DNA of 64,000 nucleotides, from positions 1-64,000 of the forward strand of contig JAFQNF010000001.1 in the NCBI GenBank assembly GCA_017396025.1, written 5' to 3'. The notes under the pieces were generated by a model. That model had not been told where the DNA came from, did no database searches, and saw only the letters and a program-made list of their open reading frames with translations. Each line of letters opens with the position of its first letter. Within the stretch, counting starts at the first letter, position 1. The position numbers and the translations under genes are program-made. Of the stretch, positions 16,517 to 25,505 are shown piece after piece. This DNA is from a bacterium. Its GTDB lineage: Bacteria; Cyanobacteriota; Vampirovibrionia; Gastranaerophilales; Gastranaerophilaceae.

Positions 16517-17356
16517 GTGAGAGATAGTTTTTTTAAATCTTTTATAGTTTTGTTTATTGTTAGTTTCTTTCTTCAATCTAGTGCTAATTGTGCTGAGGTT
16601 ATTAGGTTAGAGCCTACCGAAAAAAATAAATTAAAATTAAATGAAGTAAAAGAATTATCTACTAAAAATCTTGTTATAAAAGATAGAGATGTTGTCGAGG
16701 ATTTAATAAAAACTCAAAAGGAAGAAGAAATCAAAGACATAGAATTGTTATGGAAAGCAACTATTGATAATAATTCTTTGATTAAATTTACTATGAATAA
16801 ACTAAATATGCCAGAATCTCAAAGAAGACTTCATTCATCTATTATGGCCAAAAGTTTGTCGTCTTTGATTTATGGGGCAAGTTTTATTCCTATGTTTACT
16901 GGATCGAATGCAATGGTGCAATCTGCTTCTTTTTCTGCTGGTAGAATGGCAAATAACTTTTTAAATAAAGATTCTTCTGCGGGTCAAAATGCGCCAATTA
17001 CAGATACAGAATTAATACAGCTAGCTGGCACAATAGAAGAATTACAAGAAAAAATCATTTCTTCATATTATCAATATAAGGGTGCATTAAATAAATTAAA
17101 GGATACTCGTTCACGTATTATTCTTTATAACAAAAACTATTCTGATGCATTGATGGCTAATTCTCTCACTGAGTTGGTTATATCATCTGCTTTATACGAA
17201 GAAATGCAACTACAAGAGTCTAAACAAGAACAAGATGCAAAAAAATATTATATGGCGTTAGAAAGACTAGCTGGTAAAAAAGCTGTTGATAGTTTGATTC
17301 TTTCTCAATATGCTCTTAAAAATCAGTTAATTAATACGGAGAAAATGAAAAAATGA
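16517..17356 (+). CDS. TolC-like periplasmic helical protein, copy 1
   Basis: The start is taken as the GTG at 16517, with GAGGGGA upstream; the frame also allows a TTG at 16502. The 279-residue protein has a signal peptide (FIVLFIVSFFLQSSANCAE). The mature protein is mostly helical, with long coiled-coil-like segments, for example QLAGTIEELQEKIISSYYQY near 175 and ALYEEMQLQESKQEQDAKKY near 235, similar to one helical hairpin of TolC-type outer-membrane efflux proteins. It is much shorter than the usual 430-490 residues. It overlaps its paralogue by four bases (ATGA). Function is unproven. Confidence 0.55.
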   Translation: MRDSFFKSFIVLFIVSFFLQSSANCAEVIRLEPTEKNKLKLNEVKELSTKNLVIKDRDVVEDLIKTQKEEEIKDIELLWKATIDNNSLIKFTMNKLNMPESQRRLHSSIMAKSLSSLIYGASFIPMFTGSNAMVQSASFSAGRMANNFLNKDSSAGQNAPITDTELIQLAGTIEELQEKIISSYYQYKGALNKLKDTRSRIILYNKNYSDALMANSLTELVISSALYEEMQLQESKQEQDAKKYYMALERLAGKKAVDSLILSQYALKNQLINTEKMKK

Positions 17357-18222
17357 TAAAAAAGACTTTATTATTTATTTCTATACTTTTTTCTTTTCAA
17401 TGTGTATTTGCTGATACTCTTGAAGATTTAAAATTTCCTAAAAAACCAGCTTATCGTTTAGGTGTTACTTATGATGTTGAAAAAGAGTACAAAGTTACCG
17501 ATATAACACAAAGACAAGAGTCTAAAACAGCTTCTTATGAAAAGCAATATATAAAAAATTCTACTTATGCTGATAGTTCTTTAAAAGATTTGTCATCTGA
17601 AATTTCAAAACTTTTAACTATTGAAAAAGAAGAAATGCTTGAGCATGTTCAAATCCTATGGGCTGGAGCGGCTCTTCGTAGTGAGACAATTAAATTTGCG
17701 TTATATAAGCTTTCGAATCCAGATGCTGATAAACCGGATGAAAGTATAATTAAAAAGATTATAAGGCCACTTTCAACGGCTTCTTCTATAGCTGGCGCAG
17801 GCCTAGGTGATCCATTTAGTGCTACTGCGGCGCTTGTAAGTGGTCATTTTATGAATGCTATGTCTTTTAATGATAAAGATTTAAATTACAAATACACAAA
17901 AGTAACTGATGCAGATATGATTGTTCTTATTACTAAAGTTGATAATATGCAGAAAAAAGTAGTTGATCAGTATTTTGATTATATGACTAGCTATAATTTG
18001 CTTAAAATGACAGAAACTAATTTAAAAAAGCGTAAAGAGAAATATGAATCTGGCTTGTATCAAACAAAAGAACAACTTCTAGTTGCTGATGCATATTATC
18101 GTAGTGCTATAGATAACAAGGCAAAATTAGAACTTGAATTCCTCGAAAATAGAGCTGCTTTAGAACAGCTTGTTGGGCTTGATGCTCTATTAGAATTTGA
18201 AAAATTAATTTATAAAAAATAA
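17353..18222 (+). CDS. TolC-like periplasmic helical protein, copy 2
   Basis: A 289-residue paralogue of the preceding protein with the same plan: a signal peptide (MIKKTLLFISILFSFQCVFA), a central hydrophobic Gly/Ala stretch (about 138-165, ASSIAGAGLGDPFSATAALV) and a C-terminal helical pair. The segment VDNMQKKVVDQYFDYMTSYN through KRKEKYESGLYQTKEQLLVADAYYRSAID resembles the second half of TolC family proteins. Both copies share an ADM/DTE-xx-L-I-x3-D/E-x-M/L-Q segment. The two genes overlap by four bases, so the proteins are likely made in equal amounts and may form a complex. It is convergent with rel, with no terminator between. Confidence 0.6.
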   Translation: MIKKTLLFISILFSFQCVFADTLEDLKFPKKPAYRLGVTYDVEKEYKVTDITQRQESKTASYEKQYIKNSTYADSSLKDLSSEISKLLTIEKEEMLEHVQILWAGAALRSETIKFALYKLSNPDADKPDESIIKKIIRPLSTASSIAGAGLGDPFSATAALVSGHFMNAMSFNDKDLNYKYTKVTDADMIVLITKVDNMQKKVVDQYFDYMTSYNLLKMTETNLKKRKEKYESGLYQTKEQLLVADAYYRSAIDNKAKLELEFLENRAALEQLVGLDALLEFEKLIYKK

Positions 18223-20424
18223 TTATTTTTTAGTTCTTGGTTTTATCTTTGGTTTATCAGATGTTGACATCTTAACTTTAGAATTCATTTGAATTCTTTT
18301 AACTGAATGTACATCTGGAAGTGATTGGAACGCTGTTATTGCTGAATTTAAGCTGTCTATTCCGTTAACTTCAACACCAAGTTCAATAATACCAACACCT
18401 TTTTCTTTGTTAGTTTTTGCTGTTGTGTATGTAATGTTAATTCCGCAATCAGCTGCTTTTATAAGAATATCTTTGAACATTCCAATTTTGTTTACACAGT
18501 TAATTCTGATAGATGTAACATATGTTCTGTTTGGTGTTTCATTATTTCTCCAGCTGATTTTCATCATACGTTCTTCTGGAACAGAATCTAATGATGGGCA
18601 ATCAAATCGGTGGATTGAAACTCCTTTTCCTCTTGTTACAACACCAACAATCTCTTCTCCAGGAACAGGAGAACAGCATTTTGCAAAACCGTATAACATA
18701 CCTTCTAGGCCAACTATTTCATCTTTATAATGGCTCTTCTTTTTGCTAGAAACAAATTGTTCAGGCTCTGGTTCTTGTGGCTTTTTGATTTTGCTAGTAA
18801 CTTTATTTAGTGTTGTTTCCCCATTTCCTATTGCAGCAAAAAGGTCGTCAACTGAAACATAGTTTAGTATTTTTGCGATTTCTGCTATATGTCCACTCTT
18901 CATATGCTCGTCAAATATAGCTTTTGTAAGCTCTTGTTCAAGCATATTTCTGCCTGTTCCGATGTGTTCTTCTCTATTATGTTTCTTGAACCATTGTCTA
19001 ATTCTTGATTGAGCTTGTTTTGTAACACAGAACTTTAACCAATGAAGTTTTGGAGTTCCTGTTTTTGATGTGAATAATTCAACAATATCACCGTTTTTTA
19101 GTTTCGCATCTAATTGCGCAATACGTCCATTTATTAATACGCCGGTTGTTTTATAGCCAACTTCAGAGTGAATTCTAAATGCAAAGTCTATAGGTGTTGC
19201 ATTTTGTGGTAAATCAATAATATCGCCCATTGGTGTGAATGCAAAAACTTGATTTCCAAATAAATCTAATTTAACTTTTTCAACAAATTCATTTGCGTTT
19301 GATGTCTCTTTTTCAAGTTCTATCATTTGATGCATCCAAGAGAACTTGATGTCATCTTCTGATGAAGCTTTTATCGATCCACATTCTTTATATTTCCAAT
19401 GTGCAGCAACACCGTATTCAGCAACTTCATGCATTGCTTTTGTTCTTATTTGAACTTCTAATGGTTTTTGTTTTGGACCGATTACAGATGTGTGTAATGA
19501 TTTATAACCGTTGCCTTTTGGCATAGCGATATAATCTTTAAAACGTCCAGGAATAGGCTTGAATAATGAGTGTATAATCCCTAAAACTTCATAACATTGG
19601 CGTTCTGTGTCGACAATTACACGAACTGCGGTAATGTCGTATAAATCATTAAATGCAACGTTTAGTCTTTGCATTTTTTTATAAATACTATAATAATGCT
19701 TTGCTCTGCCTGTAATTTCTGCACTTATTTCATTTCTTTTTAAACTTTCAGAAATTTCATCAATTAAAAGTTTTACAGTGTTTTCTCTTTCAACTTTTTT
19801 CTGTGCAACCAGTTTCGCAATTTCAAAATATTTTTCAGGGTTAATATAACGAAGTGATAAATCTTCTAGTTCTGCTCTTAATTTACCAAGACCTAGTCTG
19901 TTTGCGAGTGGGGCAAAGATATCTAATGTTTCTTGTGCAATCCTTGTTTGTTTATTTGGTGCCATATAGTTAAGCGTACGCATATTATGCAATCTGTCGG
20001 CAAGTTTTAAAAATATAACTCTTATATCTTTTGCCATTGCAATGAACATGCGTCGGAAACTTTCAGCTTGGCGTTCTTCTTTTGATTTGAATTGATATTT
20101 ATCTAATTTGGTTACGCCTAAAACAAGTTCAAGAACATCTTGTCCAAATTCTGCACCTAGTTGTTCTTCTGTTATATCTGTATCTTCGATTGTATCGTGA
20201 AGAATTGATGCCATTAAAGTGTGTGTATCAACTTTTAATGTGGCAAGAATTTTTGTAACTTCGACAGGGTGAATAATATATGGTTCTTCGCTTACACGGT
20301 ATTGTCCATCGTGTAATTTTTCAGCAAATTTGTATGCTTTATAAACTTCTTTAATGTCTTCTTCGCTTCGGTTTTGTTCTCTTAATATTTTTTCTAAACC
20401 GACAAATATATTTTCTTTATCCAT
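18223..20424 (-). CDS. rel: Bifunctional (p)ppGpp synthase/hydrolase Rel
   Basis: Controls the stringent-response alarmone. The 733-residue protein has an HD hydrolase domain (about 30-180) with intact ILHDTIEDTD and KLADRLHNMRTL. A synthetase domain follows (about 230-350, SIYKKMQR, GRFKDYIAMPKGNGYKSLHTSV, VQIRTKAMHEVAEYGVAAHW). After these come a TGS domain (about 395-455), a helical/zinc-finger region with KCCSPVPGEEIVGVVTRG and a C-terminal ACT domain. Because both catalytic domains keep their motifs, it is probably bifunctional, and it is the only Rel gene in the window. A lysine-rich tail ends the protein. AGGAAA precedes the ATG. Confidence 0.95.
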   Translation of the reverse strand: MDKENIFVGLEKILREQNRSEEDIKEVYKAYKFAEKLHDGQYRVSEEPYIIHPVEVTKILATLKVDTHTLMASILHDTIEDTDITEEQLGAEFGQDVLELVLGVTKLDKYQFKSKEERQAESFRRMFIAMAKDIRVIFLKLADRLHNMRTLNYMAPNKQTRIAQETLDIFAPLANRLGLGKLRAELEDLSLRYINPEKYFEIAKLVAQKKVERENTVKLLIDEISESLKRNEISAEITGRAKHYYSIYKKMQRLNVAFNDLYDITAVRVIVDTERQCYEVLGIIHSLFKPIPGRFKDYIAMPKGNGYKSLHTSVIGPKQKPLEVQIRTKAMHEVAEYGVAAHWKYKECGSIKASSEDDIKFSWMHQMIELEKETSNANEFVEKVKLDLFGNQVFAFTPMGDIIDLPQNATPIDFAFRIHSEVGYKTTGVLINGRIAQLDAKLKNGDIVELFTSKTGTPKLHWLKFCVTKQAQSRIRQWFKKHNREEHIGTGRNMLEQELTKAIFDEHMKSGHIAEIAKILNYVSVDDLFAAIGNGETTLNKVTSKIKKPQEPEPEQFVSSKKKSHYKDEIVGLEGMLYGFAKCCSPVPGEEIVGVVTRGKGVSIHRFDCPSLDSVPEERMMKISWRNNETPNRTYVTSIRINCVNKIGMFKDILIKAADCGINITYTTAKTNKEKGVGIIELGVEVNGIDSLNSAITAFQSLPDVHSVKRIQMNSKVKMSTSDKPKIKPRTKK

Positions 20425-20495
20425 TATTTTTTCCTGTTATGCATTAATTTTACACTTTATTTGTGAATTTTTCCATAATTATACTTCAGTTGATG

Positions 20496-20501
20496 TATAA
20501 T
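20496..20501 (+). promoter_or_regulatory. -10 box directly upstream of the yggU start
   Basis: TATAAT lies exactly six bases before the ATG at 20508, the same geometry as at the LexA-like gene. A good -35 is not evident (CCATAA at the right distance). There is no ribosome-binding site, which suggests a leaderless transcript. Confidence 0.5.
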
Positions 20502-20507
20502 TAATTT

Positions 20508-20819
20508 ATGCCCAATTATTTAATAGAAACAACAGATGGAATAGTATTTAATGTAAAACTTGTCCCGAATTCTTCTTTTAGTAAGGTGGTAGACTTTACA
20601 GAAGAATATGTCAGGATAAAGATTAGTGCTCCACCCATTGAAAATAAAGCAAATAAAGAGTTGATAGAGTTTTGCTCTGATTTGTTTGATGTAAATAAAT
20701 CAAAATTGAAAATTATTTCAGGTGAAAAATCTAAAGTTAAAAAAGTTTTAATAACTGGTGCAAAGTATAGTGATATTATACAAAAACTTTTGTTTGTGTT
20801 AGACTCACTTCATAAGTAA
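20508..20819 (+). CDS. YggU/DUF167 family protein
   Basis: The 103-residue protein belongs to the small alpha/beta YggU family. It has the typical core VKLVPNSSFSKVVDF, then IRISAPPIENKANKELIEFCSDLF (written here as VRIKISAPPIENKANKELI in the protein) and IISGEKSKVKKVLI. The function of the family is not established. There is no Shine-Dalgarno sequence before the ATG; see the adjacent -10 box. secG follows 17 bases after the stop. Confidence 0.88.
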   Translation: MPNYLIETTDGIVFNVKLVPNSSFSKVVDFTEEYVRIKISAPPIENKANKELIEFCSDLFDVNKSKLKIISGEKSKVKKVLITGAKYSDIIQKLLFVLDSLHK

Positions 20820-20836
20820 AAAATAAGGGATTGAAA

Positions 20837-21061
20837 ATGTTAACAACAGTTTGGATTATACAAATTATTTCAGCAGTTTTATTAATTGTTCTAGTTTTAT
20901 TACACTCACCAAAAGGTGATGGTTTGGGTGCAATTGGTGGTGCTGCAAATTTATTTTCATCACAAAAAAGTGCTGAAAAGGGGTTAAATCACGTAACCTA
21001 CGTCCTTTCAGCAATCTTTTTAGTATGTTCTTTTATAACAGGTTATCATTTATTCCATTAA
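20837..21061 (+). CDS. secG: Preprotein translocase subunit SecG
   Basis: Small integral membrane subunit of the SecYEG channel. The ATG at 20837 is preceded by AAGGGA; a TTG two codons earlier is less likely. The 74-residue protein has two transmembrane helices (about 3-22 and 54-73) joined by a loop with LHSPKGDGLGAIGGAANLFSS, the family signature. The length is normal. Its stop overlaps the end of the convergent dut gene by four bases. Confidence 0.93.
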   Translation: MLTTVWIIQIISAVLLIVLVLLHSPKGDGLGAIGGAANLFSSQKSAEKGLNHVTYVLSAIFLVCSFITGYHLFH

Positions 21062-21492
21062 AAACCTGTTGAACCAAAACCACCTTCGCCTCTTGTTGAA
21101 GTTGCAAGTTCTGTTGTAACTTCGATTTCGGCTTTCTCAACTCTTGCAATTACCATTTGTGCAATTCTATCTTCTGGTTTAATTGTGTATTCTTCATTAG
21201 ATAAGTTTACTAATCCAACACAAACTTCTCCACGATAATCTGCATCAACTGTTCCAACTGCATTTATTAAAGTAATTCCGTGTTTTACTGATAGTCCAGA
21301 ACGTGCTCTTATTTGCGCTTCATATTCAACTGGAATTTCAATTTTTATACCTGTTGGAACTAAAACTCTGTCAAGTGGTTTTAGTGTAATTTCTTTGTCG
21401 ATTGCTGCATATAAATCCATTCCTGAAGAACCTTCAGTTTTATATTCTGGAAGATGTTTGTTGTGTTCCATTCTTATAATTTTCATTTGCAT
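21058..21492 (-). CDS. dut: dUTP diphosphatase
   Basis: Hydrolyses dUTP to dUMP, keeping uracil out of DNA and feeding dTMP synthesis. The 144-residue protein carries the five motifs of the trimeric family: SGMDLYAA, RARSGLSVKHGI, NAVGTVDADYRGEV, EDRIAQMVI and the C-terminal RGEGGFGSTGF that closes over the active site. It is the last gene of the minus-strand run from pxpA and starts 3 bases after the preceding gene ends. Confidence 0.96.
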   Translation of the reverse strand: MQMKIIRMEHNKHLPEYKTEGSSGMDLYAAIDKEITLKPLDRVLVPTGIKIEIPVEYEAQIRARSGLSVKHGITLINAVGTVDADYRGEVCVGLVNLSNEEYTIKPEDRIAQMVIARVEKAEIEVTTELATSTRGEGGFGSTGF

Positions 21493-21495
21493 ATT

Positions 21496-22464
21496 TTATT
21501 CTCCCCTTTTCTTTTTATCTACAAGAGAGTACAGTGGTTGTCTATTACTTACTGATAAATTTTTAGATAAATTATACTCCCCTTTTATTTGTAGATGGTA
21601 TTGCTGTATTCCTTTATTATCGTATGTTATTTTAAATCTATTTGTAACTATAATTTCGTTTATAAAGTTTAAAGATAAAATAGTATCCATACAATCAAGT
21701 TCTTTTTCTAGATTTTGAATATCGGTAAGAGCGCTTAATACGTATGAAAAACCAACTTGAATTCCGTATTTTCTGAATTCTAGTGATATAGAGTCAAGAG
21801 TTGGTTTTATGTAGTATACAAAATCATCTGCATAGTTAAAGTCTTTGTATAATAAGAACAAATTCTTCCTGTAATAACCTTTTTGCATTGGTTTTGAATA
21901 ACTAATGTTTTCAATAAGCTTTTTATTAACTCTTTGTTTCCAAATTTCAACTTCTTGGAATGTAAGTTCGAGCTCTTCTTTCTTTCTTTTTATTTTATTT
22001 GTATGTGGAAGAATTAAGAATAGTAGCTTTGAGTCTTCAAAAGCAACATTACCCATTTGTTCTTGTTGAACAGATTTTTTTCTGTTTATTTGTTTTTCTT
22101 TCATTCTGCGTTGTTTTACTCTTCTTTCTTCTTCTTCTTCAAGTAAAACAATTTTTGTATAAAGAGAATTAACGGCAAAGTCAAATATAAATCCTAAAAG
22201 AAGTGATAAACCACCAATAATAGCAAGTGAAAAATCAGCAGACACCCCTTGTGGTGTATAGAAATGAGAAACTAATTGATATGGAAGTACGAATAACCAG
22301 TTAAATAAATATAACCAATCTACTTCAAAACAGTTTAGGAACCAAAATACAAATGATAAAAAAGAATAGAAGAAAAATCCGAAACGAAAAATTTTCACAC
22401 CTAATAATAACTGTGCGAATGTATTTAGTTTTTGTATTAAATTGTTGTCGCTTCTTCTTGCCAT
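21496..22464 (-). CDS. Hypothetical membrane protein with coiled-coil region (322 aa)
   Basis: Three hydrophobic segments in the first 105 residues (about 25-45, 48-65, 80-105) are followed by a highly charged stretch (LEEEEERRVKQRRMKEKQIN, about 108-130) and a soluble alpha/beta region to the end. No family was recognised. It sits between panC (5 bases upstream) and dut (3 bases downstream) and is clearly co-transcribed with them. The location does not reveal its role. Confidence 0.6.
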   Translation of the reverse strand: MARRSDNNLIQKLNTFAQLLLGVKIFRFGFFFYSFLSFVFWFLNCFEVDWLYLFNWLFVLPYQLVSHFYTPQGVSADFSLAIIGGLSLLLGFIFDFAVNSLYTKIVLLEEEEERRVKQRRMKEKQINRKKSVQQEQMGNVAFEDSKLLFLILPHTNKIKRKKEELELTFQEVEIWKQRVNKKLIENISYSKPMQKGYYRKNLFLLYKDFNYADDFVYYIKPTLDSISLEFRKYGIQVGFSYVLSALTDIQNLEKELDCMDTILSLNFINEIIVTNRFKITYDNKGIQQYHLQIKGEYNLSKNLSVSNRQPLYSLVDKKKRGE

Positions 22465-22469
22465 CTACC

Positions 22470-23330
22470 CTATATGATTATATTGTCAATTAATCTTGTT
22501 TTCCCCGATTTTGCTGCTATAGCAATTAATGTATTGTTTTTTACCTCGCTAACTTTCTCAAATGTCTCAAAATCTCTAAACTCAATGTATTCTAATTCTA
22601 TATTCTTGTCTAGAACTGAAATTGCAGCATCAAAAAGAACTTGTGTATTTGTAATTCCCTTTTCATAGTACTTACTAACTTCTTTTAGTGCTTTTGAAAT
22701 TGTTAATGCGTTTGTTCTTTCTTGTTGTGTAAGATATGTATTTCTTGAGCTTAATGCAAGACCATCTTCTTCTCTAACAATTGGACAATGTACTATTTCT
22801 AAATCTAAATTTAAATCTTTAACCATTTTCTTTAAAATAAAAAGTTGTTGAGCATCTTTTTGTCCAAAGAATGCATAATCAGGTGTTGTAATGTTAAATA
22901 ATTTCATTACAACAGTTGCCACACCATCAAAATGTCCTAGTCTTGATTTTCCACATAAACAGTCAACCAAATTATATGGGGGACATACAAATGTTAATTC
23001 ATTATTTGAAAGTCTTGTATTCTCTCCATACATTTCTTTTGGAGATGGGGCAAAAACTATATCTGCGCCTATTTCGTCACATAAATTTCTGTCCGTATCT
23101 AATGTTCTTGGATATTTATCAAAGTCTTCATTTGGTCCAAATTGAATAGGATTAACAAACACGCTAACAACAACTTTATCACACATTTCTTTTGCTTTTT
23201 TTATCAATGATGCGTGTCCAGCGTGTAAAGCTCCCATCGTTGGGATTAATCCAATTTTGAGCCCCTCTTTTTTCCAGTTTTTTATATTTTCTCTAACTTC
23301 TTTTATGTTATTTAACAGAATTGCTGTCAA
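22470..23330 (-). CDS. panC: Pantothenate synthetase (pantoate-beta-alanine ligase)
   Basis: Joins pantoate to beta-alanine with ATP. The frame is open to 23405, but the best start is the TTG at 23330, preceded by GAGGAGAGAG; this gives 286 residues beginning at TAILLNNIKEVRENI, the usual length. Motifs: PTMGALHAGHASLI (the HxGH nucleotidyl-transferase motif), VSVFVNPIQFGPNEDFDKYPR, FFGQKDAQQL and EEDGLALSSRN. The start overlaps the end of panB by about 23 bases, suggesting coupled translation. An ATG at 23348 is an alternative start without a ribosome-binding site. Confidence 0.94.
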   Translation of the reverse strand: MTAILLNNIKEVRENIKNWKKEGLKIGLIPTMGALHAGHASLIKKAKEMCDKVVVSVFVNPIQFGPNEDFDKYPRTLDTDRNLCDEIGADIVFAPSPKEMYGENTRLSNNELTFVCPPYNLVDCLCGKSRLGHFDGVATVVMKLFNITTPDYAFFGQKDAQQLFILKKMVKDLNLDLEIVHCPIVREEDGLALSSRNTYLTQQERTNALTISKALKEVSKYYEKGITNTQVLFDAAISVLDKNIELEYIEFRDFETFEKVSEVKNNTLIAIAAKSGKTRLIDNIII

Positions 23331-24165
23331 GTTTTTCTCTCTCCTCATCTGTAAGATTAAATGTATTTTCTTTATATGGGAATACATTTTTCTTAACTTC
23401 ATCATTATAATTTGTTACTGCTGTCTTGATAATATCTTTAATATTTGCGTATTGTTTTACAAATTTAGGAACATTACCTGGATATTTCCCAAGAATATCA
23501 TCAATTACAAGCACTTGTCCGTCACAGTATTTTCCAGCTCCAATCCCAATTGTTGGAATTGAAATATTTTCACTTATATATTTTGCTGATTCTTCTGGAA
23601 CCATTTCCAATATCAAACAAAAAGCACCAGCAGCTTCTAACTTTTTCGCTGCTTCTAGAAGTTTTAATGTGTTTTCGTATGATTTCCCCTGTACAAAATA
23701 ACCACCAATTGTGTTTATATATTGTGGTGTAAATCCTAAATGCCCAGCAACATTGATGCCACATTCTGTTAGGTGTTTAACTTCTTCTAAGATAAAATCA
23801 GAAGCACCCTCTAATTTAACGGCATTAGCGCCAGCTTGTATTAATTTTCCTGCATTAATAGTTGTTTGTTCTTTTGATACGTGATAAGAAAGAAATGGTA
23901 AATCTGCAATAACTAGTGCTCTATTTACTCCTTTTGCTACAGCTTTTGTAAATGTTAGCATATCTTCAATTGTTACGTTAATTGTTGTGTCATAACCTAG
24001 AATTGTCATTCCAAGTGAGTCACCAATTAAAATTGAATCAACACCACATTCATCTATATATTTCGCAGTTGAAAAATCGTATGCTGTAAGCATTGTGATT
24101 TTTTCATTGTTATCTTTCATCTTTTTAAAAGTTCTTGCTGTAACTTTTTTTATGTTCGTTGTCAT
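23308..24165 (-). CDS. panB: 3-methyl-2-oxobutanoate hydroxymethyltransferase
   Basis: First enzyme of pantothenate synthesis; makes ketopantoate with methylene-tetrahydrofolate. The start is the ATG at 24165, which overlaps the stop of yvcK as TAATG, giving 285 residues. The family motifs are clear: ITMLTAYDFSTAKYID, ILIGDSLGMTILGYDTT, VKLEGASDF, GHLGFTPQYIN, FCLILEMVPEESAKYI and TIGIGAGKYCDGQVLVIDD. panC follows in the same operon. panE or ilvC-type ketopantoate reductase is not in the window. Confidence 0.96.
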   Translation of the reverse strand: MTTNIKKVTARTFKKMKDNNEKITMLTAYDFSTAKYIDECGVDSILIGDSLGMTILGYDTTINVTIEDMLTFTKAVAKGVNRALVIADLPFLSYHVSKEQTTINAGKLIQAGANAVKLEGASDFILEEVKHLTECGINVAGHLGFTPQYINTIGGYFVQGKSYENTLKLLEAAKKLEAAGAFCLILEMVPEESAKYISENISIPTIGIGAGKYCDGQVLVIDDILGKYPGNVPKFVKQYANIKDIIKTAVTNYNDEVKKNVFPYKENTFNLTDEEREKLDSNSVK

Positions 24166-25493
24166 TAGTTTTTGCCTTTTTCTGATTTTCTGTACCAATA
24201 ATATATAACTCTAGCCAATCTCATTGGTGAATGTCTTACAAATGAAGAATGTCCATCTTCAAAACGTTTATCGGCAATCAAATTCTTTTGAACGATTTCT
24301 ATGCCCATTTTGTTTATTTCTTTTTCATCTACAGATACAGGTTCAGAACCAGCGTCAAGGTATGGCGCAATTAATTCTTTTGGAAGTTCTGTATTAACTA
24401 ATACAGCATCTATAATTTTTTCATATTTCGCGTGTTTTAATAATGTTTTAATGTGATCTGAAACAGAAAAACCATCAGTTTCCCCTGGTTGTGTCATTAT
24501 GTTGCACACATATATTTTCTTTGCTTTTGCTTCACTTACTGCTTTTGAAATATCATTGATTAATAAATTTGGAATAACGCTTGTATATAAGCTACCAGGC
24601 CCTAAAATAATCAAATCTGCTTCTTGTATTGCTATAATTGCATCTGCCAGTGGTTTGCATTTTGCCGGTTCAGTGAATAATCTCTTAATTTTTTTACCTG
24701 ACTCGGGAATATTGGATTCACCTTTTATTATTGAACCATCTTCCATCTCTGCAACAAGTCTCATATCATCAAGTGTTGATGGAAGAACTCTTCCCCTTAT
24801 TGATAAAACTTTTGATGATTCTTGAACAGCGTTAACCATATTGCCTGTTATTGAACACATAGCAGTTAAAAATAAATTTCCAAAGCTGTGTCCTGAAAGT
24901 CCGGCACAATCTTTAAATCTGTATTGAAATAATTTTGCAACTAAGTCTTCGTCGTCAGCAAGTGCTGCAATACAACTTCTAATATCACCTGGTGGTAATA
25001 CGCCTAATTCTTCTCTTAATTTTCCGGAACTACCACCATCATCACCAACAGTAACTATTGCTGTTATGTTGTTTGTGATTTTTTTGATTCCTTTAAGCAT
25101 TGTAGATAAACCAGTTCCACCGCCTATTGCGACGATTTTTGGTCCTCTATTTAATTTTCTTCTTCTGTACAAGTCTTCAAGCACAGCATGTCTGTTTCGG
25201 TCGTTATTTACGTCTAAAATTGAATAGTTCGTTTTTAACCAACCAATAAAGAAACATATTGCTCCGGCGGCAATTAAAAACCAACCAATGATTTCTGGAG
25301 GTAACATTTGTGTTATCTTTAAAATCATTTTTATCATGCTGTAAATTGGTCTTAGGTTGGTAATAATACATAGGCCTACAGTTGCAAGAATTGCACCTGT
25401 TATGATTAATACAAACCATCTTTTGACTTCTAAACCTGGAAGAAGCCATCCTGCGTCTCTTGGTATTTTCAAGGAGAACTTACTTAGTTTCAT
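24165..25493 (-). CDS. YvcK/CofD-like protein with two N-terminal membrane helices
   Basis: YvcK (GlmR) proteins bind UDP-GlcNAc and influence the balance between central carbon metabolism and cell-wall precursor synthesis in Gram-positive bacteria. The 442-residue protein has two transmembrane helices (about 26-48 and 62-86) before the Rossmann-type core: KIVAIGGGTGLSTMLKGIK (about 113), TVGDDGGSSGKLREELGVLPPGDIR, GLSGHSFGNLFL and ILGPGSLYTSVIPNLL. The N-terminal membrane anchor is seen in other YvcK proteins. A strong AAGGAGA site precedes the ATG. It lies between pxpA and panB in an operon. Confidence 0.92.
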   Translation of the reverse strand: MKLSKFSLKIPRDAGWLLPGLEVKRWFVLIITGAILATVGLCIITNLRPIYSMIKMILKITQMLPPEIIGWFLIAAGAICFFIGWLKTNYSILDVNNDRNRHAVLEDLYRRRKLNRGPKIVAIGGGTGLSTMLKGIKKITNNITAIVTVGDDGGSSGKLREELGVLPPGDIRSCIAALADDEDLVAKLFQYRFKDCAGLSGHSFGNLFLTAMCSITGNMVNAVQESSKVLSIRGRVLPSTLDDMRLVAEMEDGSIIKGESNIPESGKKIKRLFTEPAKCKPLADAIIAIQEADLIILGPGSLYTSVIPNLLINDISKAVSEAKAKKIYVCNIMTQPGETDGFSVSDHIKTLLKHAKYEKIIDAVLVNTELPKELIAPYLDAGSEPVSVDEKEINKMGIEIVQKNLIADKRFEDGHSSFVRHSPMRLARVIYYWYRKSEKGKN

Positions 25494-25505
25494 TGTTGTC
25501 TCCTT

